Origin: Galbula dea
Taxonomy: Eukaryota > Chordata > Aves > Piciformes > Galbulidae
Reading direction: 5' to 3'
Length of the DNA stretch: 64,000 nt
Assembly (NCBI GenBank): GCA_013399015.1
Contig: VWZX01010418.1
Span: forward strand, 1-64,000
Part shown: piece by piece, positions 27,001 through 37,250 of the stretch
How the letters are laid out: each line of letters begins with the position of its first letter
Position numbering within the stretch: position 1 is the first letter of the stretch
Position numbers and translations under genes: made by a program
The notes under the pieces: generated by a model
Database searches by the model: none
What the model was told of the DNA's origin: nothing
Seen by the model: the letters and a program-made list of their open reading frames with translations, nothing else

Positions 27001-29404
27001 AGGACTGGAATTACTTACTTTGACAGCAGACTATGCACTCTGATTAGCTTAAAGAAGTTATGAATACCCAATCTCAGGCTTTACTCAAACTGAAATTATT
27101 TATAGGATGAGGAAAAGTCCAGTTTTGTTTTTATCAAGAATAAAGATGTTCACATCTCAACCTATAATAGTTTTAATAAATTAAAAGCATAATTTTACTA
27201 CAAATTCACTAAAAGTGAGAAGAAAAAGCAAACAATATTCATTCAGTAAGCTGAAAGTAAATTACAGGGTAGGGTGAATGTTTACTTTTAAATGAGCAGC
27301 ATCGACCTTCTGAAGTCTGCATAAAGATCATCACTACTTGTGCTCACAAAAGCAGAAATCACTGTTGCCATCTTTCATGCTCTCTTCTTTTATGTTGCTG
27401 TTCTCATAGACATATAATTGCCCCTGTGAATTTAAAGGGCTGCTTGAAAACAGTTTTCTAACTCATTGGCAGAGCTCTCAGCAGGAGAAACAGGCAGTAC
27501 TGCCATTTCTTGTTCATCCCTGGGAGAGAAAGGAGGCCAGTGGAAGAAGGTGTAGCTGCTCCATGCTATGCACAAGGTGTTCTGCAAAAGACTCTGCAGG
27601 CTGGCAGCGGTTCAAGGACATGAAGAACCTTCAAGGTTATGTTATCACACTTAGTCTTTCTTTTTGTACCTGCCCCAAGGACACTTTCCTGTATGGCTTC
27701 TTTTTGCACAGGCTTTCTTTTTTGGGCATGTAAGTTCTTAAGACTGGAGGAGGAAAGCTGCTTTTCTCCAGTGGAGGGCTGGAGCTCCCCTTGCTTCATT
27801 CTGTGTCATAGAACTAGAGGAGAAAGAGTTCAGAAGGAGCAGATGAGTATGTAAGGCACTGAAGGGAAGCCATAACATCATAGTGCAGATAATAAGACAG
27901 AGGGGGAAACAACAAGAAGCCTAAGTTTATGTGAGCTGTGGTGGCATCTCTACCTATTGTTATATAAAAATCCCATAAATCCTGGTTGTAGTCTGTTGAC
28001 AAAAAGAGGCATATGATGGCAATACCAAGACACTGGCATGTAGTACAAAGCAATCTGATTATGCCAAGTCAGTTGTTAGAGTGTCTCCAACTCACCAGCT
28101 CTCTCAAACTCTATTGCTTACTACATGCACATCTGAATTTCAAACATCTTGAGTATTTAGACAATTTTATATAGGCTTCAAAATACCACCTTCCTTACAT
28201 CAGCTTGCCATTTCTATGTGAAAGTGAATTTACACTAAGAAGGATTCAGGAGATGTAATGGGAGGATATGGCAGCTGACACCACTACAGGGTTTGTGAAA
28301 CAGAGACATCTACTGGTTAAGCTCTGGGGGGAAATAATTTATTTTGTTTTGCATCTTCACAGTGCAGTGTTCTACTCCACTCCTGTTCTTTGATCTGAAT
28401 CATTAATCTGTCATGATATGACTGTCACTAATCCATGGCCTCAGAAAGTATGCGCCCATGTTAAAATGAGTTTTGCCATAAATTATTTAATGATTTACAA
28501 AGCAATGCTCAACACATGCCACCAGGTGATTTTAAACTTCTGTATGCTTACAGTGGTTTTGAAAATCCTTAGTGAAAATTAATCATTTATCACAACATAG
28601 AATTACCAAAGCTTGCAGAAGAGCTACAAGGTTTTAGGGAAGAAGTTCATAAAGCAGGAAAGGCAGAACTACTGGCCACTGAATCTCATAGTTTTCAGCT
28701 CAGCTTCATTACCACTGAAGTTACACAGACAAAGAATATATCCTGCTGACTTATTAAAACCTAAACTATGATGTAAGTGAGTTAAGGATCCTAAAAAAGT
28801 AATGAGTATATTTCATATTTACGTAGCAGATATATTTTCCTACTGGATGAGAAGTAATGTAATGATAAGAGGATTTTGGAAGGCCTAAATATTTGAGTAG
28901 ATACAAGTAGACTAGCAAAGTCTAGTCACACATTTAAACTTTATATAAATTATCCATGCTTCATATGTCTGCGGAAACAGACCAGATATTCTCACACATA
29001 CAATTTTTTGAGGGTTACCAGTATCTCTTTGCTCCAGCCAAGCTAGAAAAAGTCAGACATGTCTTGCTAACAAGAGCCTTTTGGATAAATAACCTTTTCT
29101 GCTTTTTGTCCAAATAGATTTAACAACAGCAAAGAAAAATACTTTTAGAAGGAAAACAATTCATATGAGCCATATTTAGAATGAAAAAAAGATCATTCAG
29201 ATTCTGAAATGTAAGGAGTTTAATTCAATAATAAAATGACTACTTGCTTCAAAAAGTTTGAAAGGCCTAATATAAAATATTCAGTTAACCAAGTGCCACC
29301 TCCAGTAAATTTATGATTTCCAGTAAGCCAGTGCTGCATACATTTGAGGAAGTAATGTTCATCTGTGGTAATAAGGACCATGTAAAATGATTAGAGAGGT
29401 TGTA
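21036..29404. other. Long unique stretch, no gene recognised
   Basis: No transposon family is recognised. An 85-codon basic frame on the minus strand (21253-21510) with an AATAAA downstream is noted as a finding. A T run lies at 22530-22541. A somewhat GC-richer patch is at 23160-23720, where the open frames (95 and 71 codons) carry no recognised motif. Around 24880-25060 the sequence is simple-repeat-free and may be conserved noncoding DNA, but I have no direct evidence. Confidence 0.4.
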
Positions 29405-29455
29405 AGACAGGTAAGTAGACAGATAGACAGACAGACAGGTATGTATGTAGGTAGA
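29405..29455. repeat. Imperfect GACA/GATA-GTAT tetranucleotide microsatellite
   Basis: The run is GACAGGTAAGTAGACAGATA followed by further GACA units, then GTAT and GTAG units. It is an interrupted tetranucleotide repeat of about 50 bp with no coding meaning. It could be length-polymorphic. Confidence 0.8.
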
Positions 29456-30099
29456 ATCCTTCCAGCTTTTGGATTACATTTCATTTCAGAGTCTCTTAAT
29501 CCATGGTGTCCTCTTGTGAAAAAAAAAGCTTATGCTAAAATGCAACACTGCTTCAATGAATTGTATTTATTCACCATATTATTGTGTCTGCTGTAACATT
29601 TCCCAAAGGATAGAAATGTCATTTAAAGTCTTAAGTAGGGAAAGGTCCCATAAGTAACTGTCTTCTCTCTCCAGTAATTCTGCTGCTAAAAGTAAGCACC
29701 AGCTGTTGCTCACCTCTCAAAATGTATGTTTTATCATGACTGATGTCACTCTTTGGGGTTAAGCTAGGGCAGTAGGAGCCAGTTCAGGTCTAATTGTTGA
29801 AATGTGTGCTTAGTTCAAGTTAAACAATAGATCCCTAGGAAAAAAAAAAATCAGCACAGAGGTGCTGAGTTGTGAAAAGAGTGTTGTTTTGGGCCCAGTT
29901 GCCTGAATAGACTTGTTAAAGCCCATGGCTGATGTATGCTAAGCAGAGCCAGGCAGTATGTGGAGAGAAAGGGAGGGCAGGCCAGTTGAGTGGGCACATC
30001 ACTCTCTGAGCCAGGGCACACACTTTGATGGCTCCTTTGGAGGTATGAGTGAAAGCCAAACCTCTGTTCCCTCCTTTTTTTCATTTCTGCCATGCAAAG
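29456..30099. other. Unique sequence upstream of the candidate regulatory block
   Basis: No gene or repeat family is recognised. A short A run lies at about 29840-29850. Confidence 0.45.
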
Positions 30100-30119
30100 A
30101 TAATCAGGTTTATGTAAAG

Positions 30120-30300
30120 TATGTGTGCTCTTTTGACAGTCCGCGATATCTCATTAATTCAATCACACCAAACACCATTGTTCCCAAAGTGTTTGAAATG
30201 CGGATAGGCATGGAGGCTTTCTTAATCCTGTCAATCAATGTTAACATTTTTCTTGCAGTTGCCATGGCCAGGGCCAGAGTTCATGAAAACACAGAATAAG
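30120..30300. promoter_or_regulatory. Candidate conserved noncoding element 1
   Basis: Directly visible: several CpGs in a CpG-poor window (TCCGCGATATC near 30140, ATGCGGATAGG near 30200), and CTCATTAATTCAATCAC with a TAAT homeodomain core. There is also CATTGTTCCC (SOX-like), GTCAATCAATGTTAAC (PBX/HOX-like TCAATCA plus GTTAAC) near 30228, and no simple repeat or transposon. Retained CpGs and dense developmental factor motifs in an otherwise decayed region suggest purifying selection. The open frame across it (29958-30299) is not convincing as an exon. Regulatory function is inference. Confidence 0.35.
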
Positions 30301-30589
30301 AGCCAACAAAACAAGAATAAAGACTTATTTGAGATACTCTTTTTAAAGGACATCTACCATGCACAAAACATGGGAAGTAAATGTAGACAAGTTTGGACAC
30401 TATGGCTCACTGAGAGGAAAAAGGGGGAAAAAGAATTTGAAAATCAAATAGGCCTATAAAAACTTGACCCAAGAGTCTCTGGGAAAAACCCGATGAATTG
30501 CTCCCTAGTAGAACAATGTTCTTTCTTTCGTGCCTTCTTCAGGAGTACAATGCTCAATATATTATAACACATGCCACTGATGTCTTTAC

Positions 30590-31080
30590 ACTGTTGTAAG
30601 CCAGCTCAGACCATCGGAATGCTGATCGCCTACAACAAGAGATTGTGCAGTGGTAATTCTCTCTTTCTCCCACTCGGCTACAAACAAGCACTGGGAAAAT
30701 TATTCATGCATATATGGCAACAAAGCAGAGATGGGAGATTTGCGATGTCATGCAGCGAGATCATGTGACAAACGTTAAAATAAAAACCCCTAAGCCTTCA
30801 CCCTTTGAGACTTTGTAAAACAACCAATTTATCCCTGTGAATGTAACAGCCAAACATGCCTTATCACACTGGTGGAAATCGCGGCCATTTTAGTATCGCT
30901 GTCCTGATTGATGAGACCGCGGTGCACAAGCTAAACAAAGAAAGGTAACAATTACATAATTATGCAACTGCTAAAGCTATGAGACAAAACTCTTCACTGG
31001 GATTTTCTGCAGCTCTGCTGATTCTTAACAGGCCTCAAGTACATTTATATATACTTCTTAATTAACCTGGAGAGAAGATG
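30590..31080. promoter_or_regulatory. Candidate conserved noncoding element 2 (CpG-retaining)
   Basis: I count about 11 CpGs between 30590 and 30960, for example CATCGGAATGCTGATCGCC, TTTGCGATGTCATGCAGCGA, AAATCGCGGCCATTTTAGTA and GAGACCGCGGTGCAC. This is far above neighbouring sequence. Motifs include CCTGATTGATGAGACC (PBX-HOX type TGATTGAT), ACAATTACATAATTATGCAA (homeodomain/POU-like) and AACAAAG (SOX-like). No transposon, ORF or microsatellite explains it. It could be a distal enhancer, an unannotated noncoding exon, or chance; conservation in other birds would decide. Confidence 0.4.
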
Positions 31081-31200
31081 CGCCATTAAAATGGACAGGA
31101 ATCTAAAGATAGTGGGTTTTGCTTAGGTACATACAAATTTTTTGGACATCCATGTAGGTGCCCTCTTTTGCACTTTAAATCAAATTTTACTTCCAGTTTA

Positions 31201-31236
31201 AAAAACAAAACAACAACAACCAAACAAACAAACCCA
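31201..31236. repeat. A/C-rich simple repeat (AAC, AAAC units)
   Basis: A short run of AACAAAACAACAACAACC and AAACAAACAAACCC. It is a low-complexity patch with no other meaning that I can see. Confidence 0.75.
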
Positions 31237-32033
31237 CCAAACTTGTGTGTGGTTGGAGTTCTACCTAGAACAGTTGTCATCTTAGCTGCACAAAAGACAG
31301 AAGCAGTAGCTCCTTGGAAGTTGTCACACATATCGCTTCAAGGTATGTACTTCAAGAAGGGAAGAAAGCAAGTTCTTTCAGCACTGGCAATTAAGGAGTG
31401 TTCTGCTACTATTGTGGCAGATGTCCACTGATCTAGAAACATAAATCCACACAGATCAATAAAGCCTGACATGATACAGAGTGCTTTGGTAGGGTGGCAC
31501 AGCAAAACAGCCTCTTTGCTGAGAACAGCCTCTTAGTGCACTGGACTGAGTCTAACACTAGTACATGTAAGCAGGTAAAGAGAAAAATTAAGTTTTTACC
31601 TTAGTGTTAGCAAAACACAACTGGAATTCTGTGTACACATCTAGTGACTATGCACTTTAAAGGATGTTGACTTCTGAGCTGTGTTGATGTCCTGTCTTAT
31701 AAGAAAGCAACAATTTCTTCTGCCATTCATTTCAGGTTTACCACTTGCCATGGTTATGCCCAGCTCAGCTGCCTGTGATGGTTAATTCTATCTTGGCTGA
31801 AGCCTACATCTAGATCATGAAGTACTACATTTTCCAATTAACAAGCCAAGGTAAAGCATCTGACCCCAGAGATCATTCCCGTCAGGCCTTCCAAAAGTAC
31901 CCTGGGTACTGAACACAGAGGAGGTAAATTCAACTCTCTATGCAGTTTATTCCCATAATCTATTCTTTCTTCTCTGCCCCATAAGGTACCATTTGCTCCC
32001 TCCTTACACACTGAGTTAATATTCTTCAGGTAA
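31237..32033. other. Unique sequence upstream of the long CR1
   Basis: No gene or repeat family is recognised between the simple repeat and the 5' breakpoint of the CR1 at about 32034. Confidence 0.45.
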
Positions 32034-34037
32034 GGCCCAGCCTGGCTGAACAGGGAGCTCTGGCTGGGACTCAGAGTAAAGAAGAGAGTTTACCATCTCT
32101 TGAAAAGGGGGCAGAAAGTGCAGGAAGAGTACATGGATGTAGCTAAGACATGCAGAGAGAAAATTAGAAAGGTGAAAAAACATCTTGAACTTAATCCGAC
32201 TACCAGATTTAAAGATAACATAAAAGGTTTTTACAAACACATTAATGGCAAAAGAAGGGCCAAAAAGAATCTCCATCCTTTATTGGATGAAGTGGGGAGC
32301 GTGGTCACCAAGGATGAGGAAAAGGCTGAGGGGCTTAATGACTTCTTTGCCTCAGTCTTTAACAGTTGAAACAGTTATCTTCAGGATATTCAGCCCCCTG
32401 AGCTGGAAAGCAGGGATGGGGAGCAGTGTGCAGCTCTCTTAATCCAGGAAGAAATGGTCAGCGACTTGCTTCACCACTTAGACAACAAGTCCATGGGGCA
32501 GGATGGGATCCACTCAAAGATTCTGAGGGAGCTGGCAGAGGTGCTTACCAAGCCACTCTCCATCATTTTTCATCAGACCTGGTTAACTGGATAGGTCCCA
32601 GGTGTCTGGAGACTGGCCAATGTGACGCCCATCTATAAGAAGGGTCAGCAGGAGGATCCAGGGAACTACAGGCCTGTCAGCCTGACCTTGGTGCCAGGAA
32701 AGGTTATGAAGCAGACCCTTTTTTGTGCAATCCCAGTGCAATCACAAAACAAGTCCAGGGCAACTAAGGAATCAGGACCAGAGAGAATGGGTTCATGAGA
32801 GACAGATCCTGCTTGACTAACCTGATCTTCTGTGATGAGGTGACTCGCCTAGTGAACGAGGGAAAGGCTGTAGATTTTATCTACTTGGATTTTAGTAAAG
32901 TTTTTGACACTGTCTTGCACCACATTCTTCTGGAGAAGTTGGCAGCTAGTGGTTTAGACAGATTTACTCTTCACTGGGTAAGGAACTAGCTAGAGGGCCG
33001 AGCCCAGAGAGTAGAGGTACATGGAGTAAAGTGCAGTTGGTGGCTGGTCACAAGTGGCATTCCCCCAGGGCTTGGTATTGGGGCCAGTTCTGTTCAATGT
33101 CTTTATCAATGATCTGGATGAAGGGATTGAGTGCACCCTCAGTAAATTTGCAGACAACACCAAGTTGGGAGGAAGTGTTGATCTACTGAAGGGTAGGAAG
33201 GCTCTGCAGAGGGATCTAAACAGACTGGATCAGTGGGCAGAGGATAATGGGTTGAGGTTAAACCAAGTTAGTGCCAGGCCCCTATATTTCGGTCACAACA
33301 ACCTTACGCAATGTTATATGCTTGGGGAAGAGTGTATGTACTATTGCCTGGCAGACAATGACCTGGGGATGCTGGTCAACAGCTGGCTGAACATGAGCCA
33401 GCAGTGTGCCCAGATGGCCAAGAAGGCTAGCAGCCTCCTGGTCTGTATAAGAAATGATGTAGCTGGTAGGACCACAGGTGATTATCCACTTATACTCGGC
33501 ACCGGTGAGGTTGCACCGCAAGTATTGTGTTCAGTTTTGGGCCCCTCACTACAAGAAAGGCATAGAGCCATTGGAACATGTACAGAGGAGGGCAATGATG
33601 CTGGTGAGGGGTCTGGAGAATAAGCCTCATGAGGAGCATCTAAGGGAACTGGGATTGTTCAGCTTCAGGAAGAGGAGGCTCACAGGAGACCTTATCTCTT
33701 TCTACAACTACCTGAAAGGACGTTGCAGTGACATGAGGGTCAGTTTCTTCTCCTGGGTTACCAGTGAGAGAACAAGGGGAAGTGGCCTCAAGTTGCACCA
33801 GTGGAGGTTTAGATTGGATATCAGGAAAATTTTCTTCACAGAAAGAGTTGCTAGGCATTGGAACAGGCTGTCCAGGAAAGTGGTTGAGTCACCATCCCTG
33901 GAGGTGTTTAAAAAGGATATAGATGTGGTACTTAGGGATGTAGTTTAGTAGCATGGGGACGATAAGTTGATGGTTGGACTTGATAATTTTAGAGGTCTCT
34001 TCCAACCTTAATGATTCTGTAATTCTGTGATTCTGTG
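32034..34037 (+). mobile_element. CR1 LINE, about 2 kb, ORF2 linker to 3' octamer tail
   Basis: This is the longest CR1 in the window. It starts at CCCAGCCTGGCTGAACAGGG, in the ORF2 linker after the endonuclease. In order it shows the linker (NPTTRFKDNIKGFYKHINGK, 32100-32369), RT fingers (PIYKKGQQEDPGNYRPVSLT, about 32627-32690), palm motif A (FIYLDFSKVFDTVLHHILLE, 32795-32989), and GLVLGPVLFNVFINDLDEGI with motif C FADNTKL (33054 on). The thumb and C-terminus follow (YCVQFWAPHYKKGIE..., FRLDIRKIFFTERVARHWNR, 33478-33948), then the 3' UTR and octamers ATTCTGTAATTCTGTGATTC. Motif C should read FADD; the second aspartate is Asn. The parts lie in at least three frames with stops, so no active enzyme is possible. 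The endonuclease and ORF1 are absent by 5' truncation. I see no clear target-site duplication. Confidence 0.96.
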
Positions 34038-34163
34038 TTTTTCTCAACTTTCTTCTTAAGAGAGTGAGAATATACATAAATGAATTTGTTTGTGCATATC
34101 TGTGAAACTATAACTTCCCCTGGAAAAGTGTCCTTGCAGCTGCTTCCAAGTTCCTATAAATTC

Positions 34164-34189
34164 GGGGGGGGGGGGGGGGGGGGGGGGGN
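34164..34189. repeat. 25-base poly-G run ending in an ambiguous base
   Basis: Positions 34164-34188 are all G and 34189 is N, the only ambiguous base I saw. Such a long pure G run in AT-rich sequence, ending in N, points to an unresolved homopolymer or a small assembly gap rather than a biological element. A true G run cannot be excluded. Confidence 0.85.
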
Positions 34190-36672
34190 TAATTACACTT
34201 TGTTATTCCATATTCATGGTTGCCAGATGAGTACTCTCATTTTAACTAATTTTAACATCTTATTTGAATATATATTTCAACCCAAACTAACTAAAGGCTT
34301 TAATTTTCAACACATATACATAAATACAGACTGTACTTACAGACTGTAAATTCTGTAATTTAACACCAGTTTTAATATAAAATGCAAAAAACCTATTGGT
34401 TACACTTCCATTTACAAAACAAAAATGTTCCATAAGTCAGAAGTATTCTAAATATTTTACCTGTAATTTTTAATTAAAAGACCCAAACATGCCTTAGAAT
34501 ACAACCCTGCCTCCAAATGAAGATGAGATGCACAAGATCATGTCACTAAAAGTGAACATACAAGAGAAAGTATGAGCACTTAAAAAAATATTTAAAACAA
34601 AACAGAAAAACCCTTTCTGAATATTATTCTGAAAGACTAATTAAACCTGGAGACACCAAACACTTTCTGGAATCCCTTCTGTACTGCCTCACTTCAATTC
34701 AAAGCAGCTTCTCCCTCCACTCCAGCATGAGCCTGCAGGATAGGCAGACAGAAATTCTTACTGTGTCATCAGTCATTCCTCATAAGTCTCATAAATCTTG
34801 ACACTAGACTATCAGCTACAGATGAAGTTTTTTAGAACCAAAGTATACTGCTTCTTCAGCTGATCACACCATCTCCACTTCTGTCTTCCTTATTTCTGCT
34901 CTTCTGAGAAGGAGAAAAATAAATTAGCATTTAAGCTTGGGTCATTGTCAGATATGCAAAGCAGCCACGGCAGTTTAAGACATTGCCACACTACATCTGT
35001 GACTCTAGTCTGGGTTAGTCTAAAGTAGCAGAGATGAGCTAAGTAAAAACTCTGGCACTGAATTGAAGTGGAAGTCTCTGAGTACTTCCTCTGTGAGGAA
35101 GGTGTGATAACTGCTTCAAATGTGACATCAGTTTTATAAACACACCCAAGTTCATGGATATTGCAGATAAGTTCTGGCAAGTATGGCTGGAGGCATTAAA
35201 GATGCTACAGTAGTAACCACAGTGCAAAAAGATGTAAACAGGCACCGAGGTGGGTAATAGTTTAAGAGATTATCCTAAGTGATGAGTTTTAATCAGTTAA
35301 GGACTATAGTGCTTTTACCACTATGCAAGAAAAAGACATGGGCATGGGCACCCCTGATCCACTATTACCAAATATTTCACAGCACATTTACTGATGTTTT
35401 AAGTCTCACAGTGGTTTTTTTTGGAAACAACTAGCAAAAATCCTGAAATTTATTGTGATCCTGGAGTTTTTTTGGTGTAAAAACATGTATACAAACATGA
35501 TGCTTTGGGTTCTGCTGTCCATGATTTGGGATTCTTTTCCTGTGAGGCTATGTAAATTTTCTACCCACAGGTATTCTTTTCTCTCTGGCAGGAGTAGTTT
35601 GACAAATAAACAGTTCATTTATAAAACTAAAGAGTCAAAGAACACTATGCAAAACTATATAGATCATCCTGGGGATGCTCACTGGAAAGGGATGCGTATG
35701 TATCTCTGAATTTCTTGCATTGGATTTGTTAATACTCAGAGGTAAGTAAAACAACAGGTATTTTAATGGCACACAGAACTCTTTCTTATAAAGAGACTTT
35801 AGGGCTTAGAGAACAGCTGTATTGAAAGATGGCAACTGAGACATGTCTGTTTGTAATTGATTTTCATAAGGTTTAGAAAACAAGTTTGGCTAGGTTCTGT
35901 AAATTTACCTAATGCAGTAGTTCTCTGTCCCAATGACATAAAAGAGCTCCCCTCAGTCCTGATAACAACTAATGGGAAATTGCACTCTGAAGTGCAATAA
36001 ATCCATCTATTAAGAGGGGTAAAAAGAGCTCAGATTTGGAAAAACAGGAATACTGCAGAATGTTCTGTCAGTTTCACGTTGGATGGGTTTTGGTTTGCTT
36101 TTATGGCACCACATAAAGAAGTAATAGGTTATAAAGTTTTCAGGGCCCTAGCATAGGTGACAGTCTTTATACGCCTCTGCACAACTGGATGAGAAACAGA
36201 TGTTATAGCACTTTCCTACATGCTCTCCTCTGTGTCAAAGGCTGTCAGAGGAGTAAAGGAACAAGCTATATGCCCACTGCTCTGTTTGTTGAGGCCACAG
36301 CCTTTTTGAAGGTATAAGACCACAACTAGACACAGTTCTGATTCCCAACGGCATGTTCTAGCCCTTCAAAAACACTGAAATTATAGGCACTAAATTTATT
36401 CTGGCTGAGAACAGTTTTTTGGGAAACTGTAACTTCATATGTTGTTAAATTTGCTCCAAATCTGACAGAAGTTTCAATCTTCATCTAACAACCCTTTTAC
36501 TGGAGAATAGACTGCAGATTTTACTAACCTCCATTCTTCAACTATTGCCAGGAAAGAAAAGCCACACTGGAAAAGTAGTGTTGAGCGGCTGCAGGTGGTT
36601 ACAAAAATCTATGAATAAAAATATTTTCAAGCTTTGTTTCTATAAGGAAACAATTGATAGGGACTTCTTCTG
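34190..36672. other. Unique AT-rich sequence, nothing recognised
   Basis: No repeat family or exon is recognised. The open frames of 70-96 codons around 34890-35710 overlap on both strands and look like chance. Confidence 0.45.
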
Positions 36673-36825
36673 TACCACCACAGAATCACAGAATTCCAGG
36701 GGTTGGAAGGGACCTCAAAAGATCATCTAGTCCAACTCCCCTGCCAGAGCAGGATTCCTCCCTGACCAGGAATCGAACCCAGGCCCTGGTGGTGAGAGTG
36801 CCAAATCCTAACCACAAGAACCCCA
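36673..36825 (-). mobile_element. tRNA-Glu-headed SINE with CR1-like tail, minus strand (copy C)
   Basis: The plus strand shows antisense octamers (CACAGAATCACAGAATTCC), then GGTTGGAAGGGACCTCAAAA, GATCATCTAGTCCAACTCCC and CTGCCAGAGCAGGATTCC, the antisense CR1-like tail. Next comes an antisense tRNA head: CTGACCAGGAATCGAACCC is the B box region (GGTTCGATTCCTGGTCAG on the minus strand), and GGTGAGAGTGCC gives the anticodon loop ACTCTCAC with CTC. TCCTAACCAC is part of the A box arm. The A box is more damaged than in copy A, while the B box keeps its CpG. Comparison with copies A and B defines the head-to-tail junction. Confidence 0.8.
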
Positions 36826-36919
36826 GTATAAACTTACTTTTAGAAAAGAATGCATGAAGGAAAAGAAAGGTTTCATAGTGGTAAGTATGACCTCTCAGCT
36901 GTCAAAAGGTGTTTGCCTG

Positions 36920-37250
36920 TGTTGTGGCTTGACCCCAGCCAGCAACTAAGCACCACGCAGTCACTCACTCACTCCTCCTCACCTCCCCAGTGGGATGGGG
37001 AGGAGAATCAAAACCAAGTAGAACTCATTGGTTGAGATAAGAACAGTTTAATAATTGAAATAAAATTAAAATGTAATCATGATAGTAATAATAACAATAG
37101 TATTTAAAAACCCTTGACTTAGTATTAACTTGACTTAACAACTAAAAACATCAGCGTGTTATAAACATTATGCTCACACTAAATCCAAAACACAACAGTG
37201 TATCAGCTACTAGGAAAAAAAATAACTCTATCCCAGCTGAAACCAGGACA
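36920..37250 (-). mobile_element. Avian ERV solo LTR, internally deleted, minus strand
   Basis: On the minus strand it opens with TGTCCTGGTTTCAGCTGGGA and TAGAGTTA at 37250. It continues with TAGTAGCTGATACACTGTTG and TTTTGGATTTAGTGTGAGCA, and closes with GGCTGGGGTCAAGCCACAACA at 36920. These are the two ends of a common avian ERVL-like LTR family. The part before the 3' end includes TTATTAAACTGTTCTTATC, which holds the usual polyadenylation-signal region. At 331 bp it is roughly half the length I expect. The missing part is the middle (U3 and promoter region), lost near 37105-37115, where TTAAAAACCCTTGACTTAG joins the two halves. No proviral genes adjoin it. The flanking five bases (GCCTG and ACTTG) do not match, so no target duplication is claimed. 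Confidence 0.8.

Noticed and set aside
29405..29455. CRISPR-like or other functional repeat array
   Set aside because: The units are 4 bp, imperfect and without spacers. It is a plain microsatellite in a vertebrate genome.
33054..33623. A 189-codon frame as a host gene
   Set aside because: It is CR1 ORF2 reverse transcriptase (VLFNVFINDLDEGI, FADNTKL) and is frameshifted before and after.
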